Positions 18,587 through 20,000 of a stretch of DNA of 20,000 nucleotides are shown piece after piece. Where the stretch lies: positions 21,827,342 to 21,847,341 of the forward strand of contig NC_135549.1 in NCBI RefSeq assembly GCF_964340395.1, read 5' to 3'. The stretch is from Glandiceps talaboti (lineage: Eukaryota > Hemichordata > Enteropneusta > Spengelidae). The notes beneath the pieces were generated by a model. It saw only the letters and a program-made list of their open reading frames with translations. It was not told where the DNA came from and did no database searches. The translations under genes and the position numbers were made by a program. Position 1 is the first letter of the stretch. Every line of letters begins with the position of its first letter.

Positions 18587-18643
18587 GTGTTTGTTTGTTT
18601 GTTTGTTTGTCTGTTTGTTTGTTTGTTTGTTTGTTTGTTTGTT
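18587..18643. repeat. (GTTT)n tract
   Basis: About 14 GTTT units with one GTCT variant. Confidence 0.96.
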
Positions 18644-19253
18644 GATACACTGTCAGATAGGTCGTGTCGCTAAGCCCACAGGGGCGTGTAATATTTCATA
18701 GATTGTTGTTTTCCAGGTCTACAGACTAAATATAACAACCTTTTGATTAATATTCCTACATGTAAGGGGAAGAGACAAGGGGGGACATCGATTCCCTGTA
18801 TAAACTCCTCTGTACGTCCAGCTATTTTGAATAATCAGCTCGTTGCCGATTGGCTGTTCTAAACTACGCCTATTCAAAGAAAGCCCTTCAAATCCCCCGG
18901 AAGCATCACTACTTTATGGGCCACCAAAAATGAAATCAGTATACACAGATTCACAGTAGTATCTTTTCGTTGGGGAGTGGTGTTATCATATTCTGCTGTA
19001 AACATGCAAAAAGAACTCTGCATGTGTACGAAGCCTTCATTAATTAAATTCCACTCACGATCGTTTATTGAACGTTTAGCTATATTTACTTAGTAAATAC
19101 ACCATCGAGATTTCAACCAGGAACTTCTATTGAAGAACCCCCTGTATCCAATTGTTCCGTTTACTTTTGATAAATACATTGATGATACTGTTTTCTTGAT
19201 AAAGCGAAAGGCCAATATATTGAGGACAGATTCACTCTCAGTGTAACCGGATG

Positions 19254-19270
19254 TGACCTTGACCTTGACT
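19254..19270 (-). promoter_or_regulatory. overlapping nuclear-receptor half-sites
   Basis: The minus strand reads AGTCAAGGTCAAGGTCA, two overlapping copies of the extended half-site TCAAGGTCA bound by ERR/SF-1-type orphan nuclear receptors. It could equally be chance or part of an old repeat. Confidence 0.25.
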
Positions 19271-19623
19271 AGTGTCATCACTCTGTCTGGTTACAGTAAC
19301 ACGTGTTTTATCTCTAAGTACTCGTTTACAAATTACTAACTAAATAAGTTTTTCATTTAAATAAAACAATCATTATACATATAAATTGCGATAATAGATA
19401 AATAGTACGAAAATCTGACAAAGGTGTTCTTTTTAAAAGAAGAATGCACTACGGTAACTCTTTTTTTATGCCCACGCCTTTTTAATGTCTTAATGTTTAC
19501 AAGTTCATAGGAAGGTTAATAATAGTTTTACGTAGATACATCATCATTTATGCACAAGGTGTTGAAAGACACATGCTCGTTCCTTACCAATGTAAGTTGG
19601 TGTGATGTCGTGACCTTCGTCAG

Positions 19624-19656
19624 TTATCGACAGTTATCAATCAATTATCAATTATC
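19624..19656 (-). promoter_or_regulatory. cluster of four GATAA motifs
   Basis: Four TTATC (GATAA on minus) start at 19624, 19634, 19645 and 19652, two of them as CAGTTATC. The 10-11 base spacing puts the first three on one helical face. GATA-factor binding is only a possibility. Confidence 0.25.
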
Positions 19657-20000
19657 GGGTCTGGGTTAATGAGAATAAAATGATGGCTATATTGTCAATT
19701 TGTTAATGTTTTAATAATCCATTAGCTGGTTTTATTACAATACAATGTCACAGTGGTTCTTTACTCAACACACACACCATTTTCTTCTACTATATATCGA
19801 TATTTTTAACATTCTGAAAAAAACGAGAGTCTATTTTACACGCTCTGCACTTCGCACGGCATGGATGTGAGCTGATGAACTTTGAAAAGTTCAGAAGTGC
19901 TACGTGTAATATGGAAACTAACACGCCCCAAGTGTTTGGAGAAAGTGTATTATATTACATCCAAATGTTTATTTGAAGTGTCCAAAACAAGAGATCGACT

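Larger units (their letters stand above)
18644..20000. other. no gene recognised
   Basis: Non-repetitive flank. An ATTGG (inverted CCAAT) lies at about 18849 and TATAAA at about 18798, but without a gene in reach they are not called as a promoter. Small motif clusters at 19254-19270 and 19624-19656 are listed separately. Confidence 0.55.

Noticed and set aside
18790-18860. TATAAA plus inverted CCAAT as a promoter
   Set aside because: No gene or exon could be linked to it in either direction, and both motifs are common in AT-rich sequence.

Overview
The window is AT-rich animal nuclear DNA: one spliced gene with canonical GT-AG introns, a retroelement relic and a very heavy load of di-, tri-, tetra- and pentanucleotide repeats. 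It contains no bacterial-style operons, no rRNA and no intact tRNA. The repeat load (CAGA, ACAT, GGAC, GTTT and others) together with a Penelope-like element suggests a marine invertebrate, either a lophotrochozoan or an invertebrate deuterostome. I cannot name the species from the sequence.

The main content is a complete ten-exon gene on the minus strand, from the ATG at 14451-14449 to the TAA at 7179-7177. None of its exons stands out as a long open frame; I joined them by splice sites and by reading phase. The joined coding sequence is 1074 bases (357 residues). It matches the SSUH2 (ssu-2 homolog) family from end to end: an N-terminal S/TEEQAR-type helix region, an LETF segment, a PWDIEVEP segment, six CXXC pairs forming a DnaJ-like cysteine-rich zinc-binding region, and the C-terminal YPQRYCCC signature. 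Every exon junction is consistent in phase. The nine introns hold most of the window's repeats, including a 22-unit minisatellite in intron 5 whose unit copies the 3' splice site of exon 6.

Layout: 1-3550 has no recognised gene, with a hairpin at 1925-1998 and a GT/GTAT tract at 2792-2879. A 5'-truncated Penelope-like retroelement (reverse transcriptase thumb plus GIY-YIG endonuclease, minus strand) lies at about 3550-4523. From 4530 to 7176 is AT-rich flank with a diverged inverted repeat and the presumed SSUH2 3' UTR. SSUH2 occupies 7177-14451. From 14452 to 20000 no gene is recognised; this part holds an ACAT/CA tract (14832-15123), a three-copy 49-base repeat ending in a hairpin (15826-15968), a run of about five decayed copies of a 146-base repeat (16094-16680), GACT/GACC, GGTT and GTTT tracts, and two small motif clusters (nuclear-receptor half-sites and GATA sites).

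I found no clear new multi-gene system. The most interesting signal is the intronic array of decoy splice acceptors in SSUH2. The long-period tandem repeats and the folded 3' end of the Penelope-like element come next.
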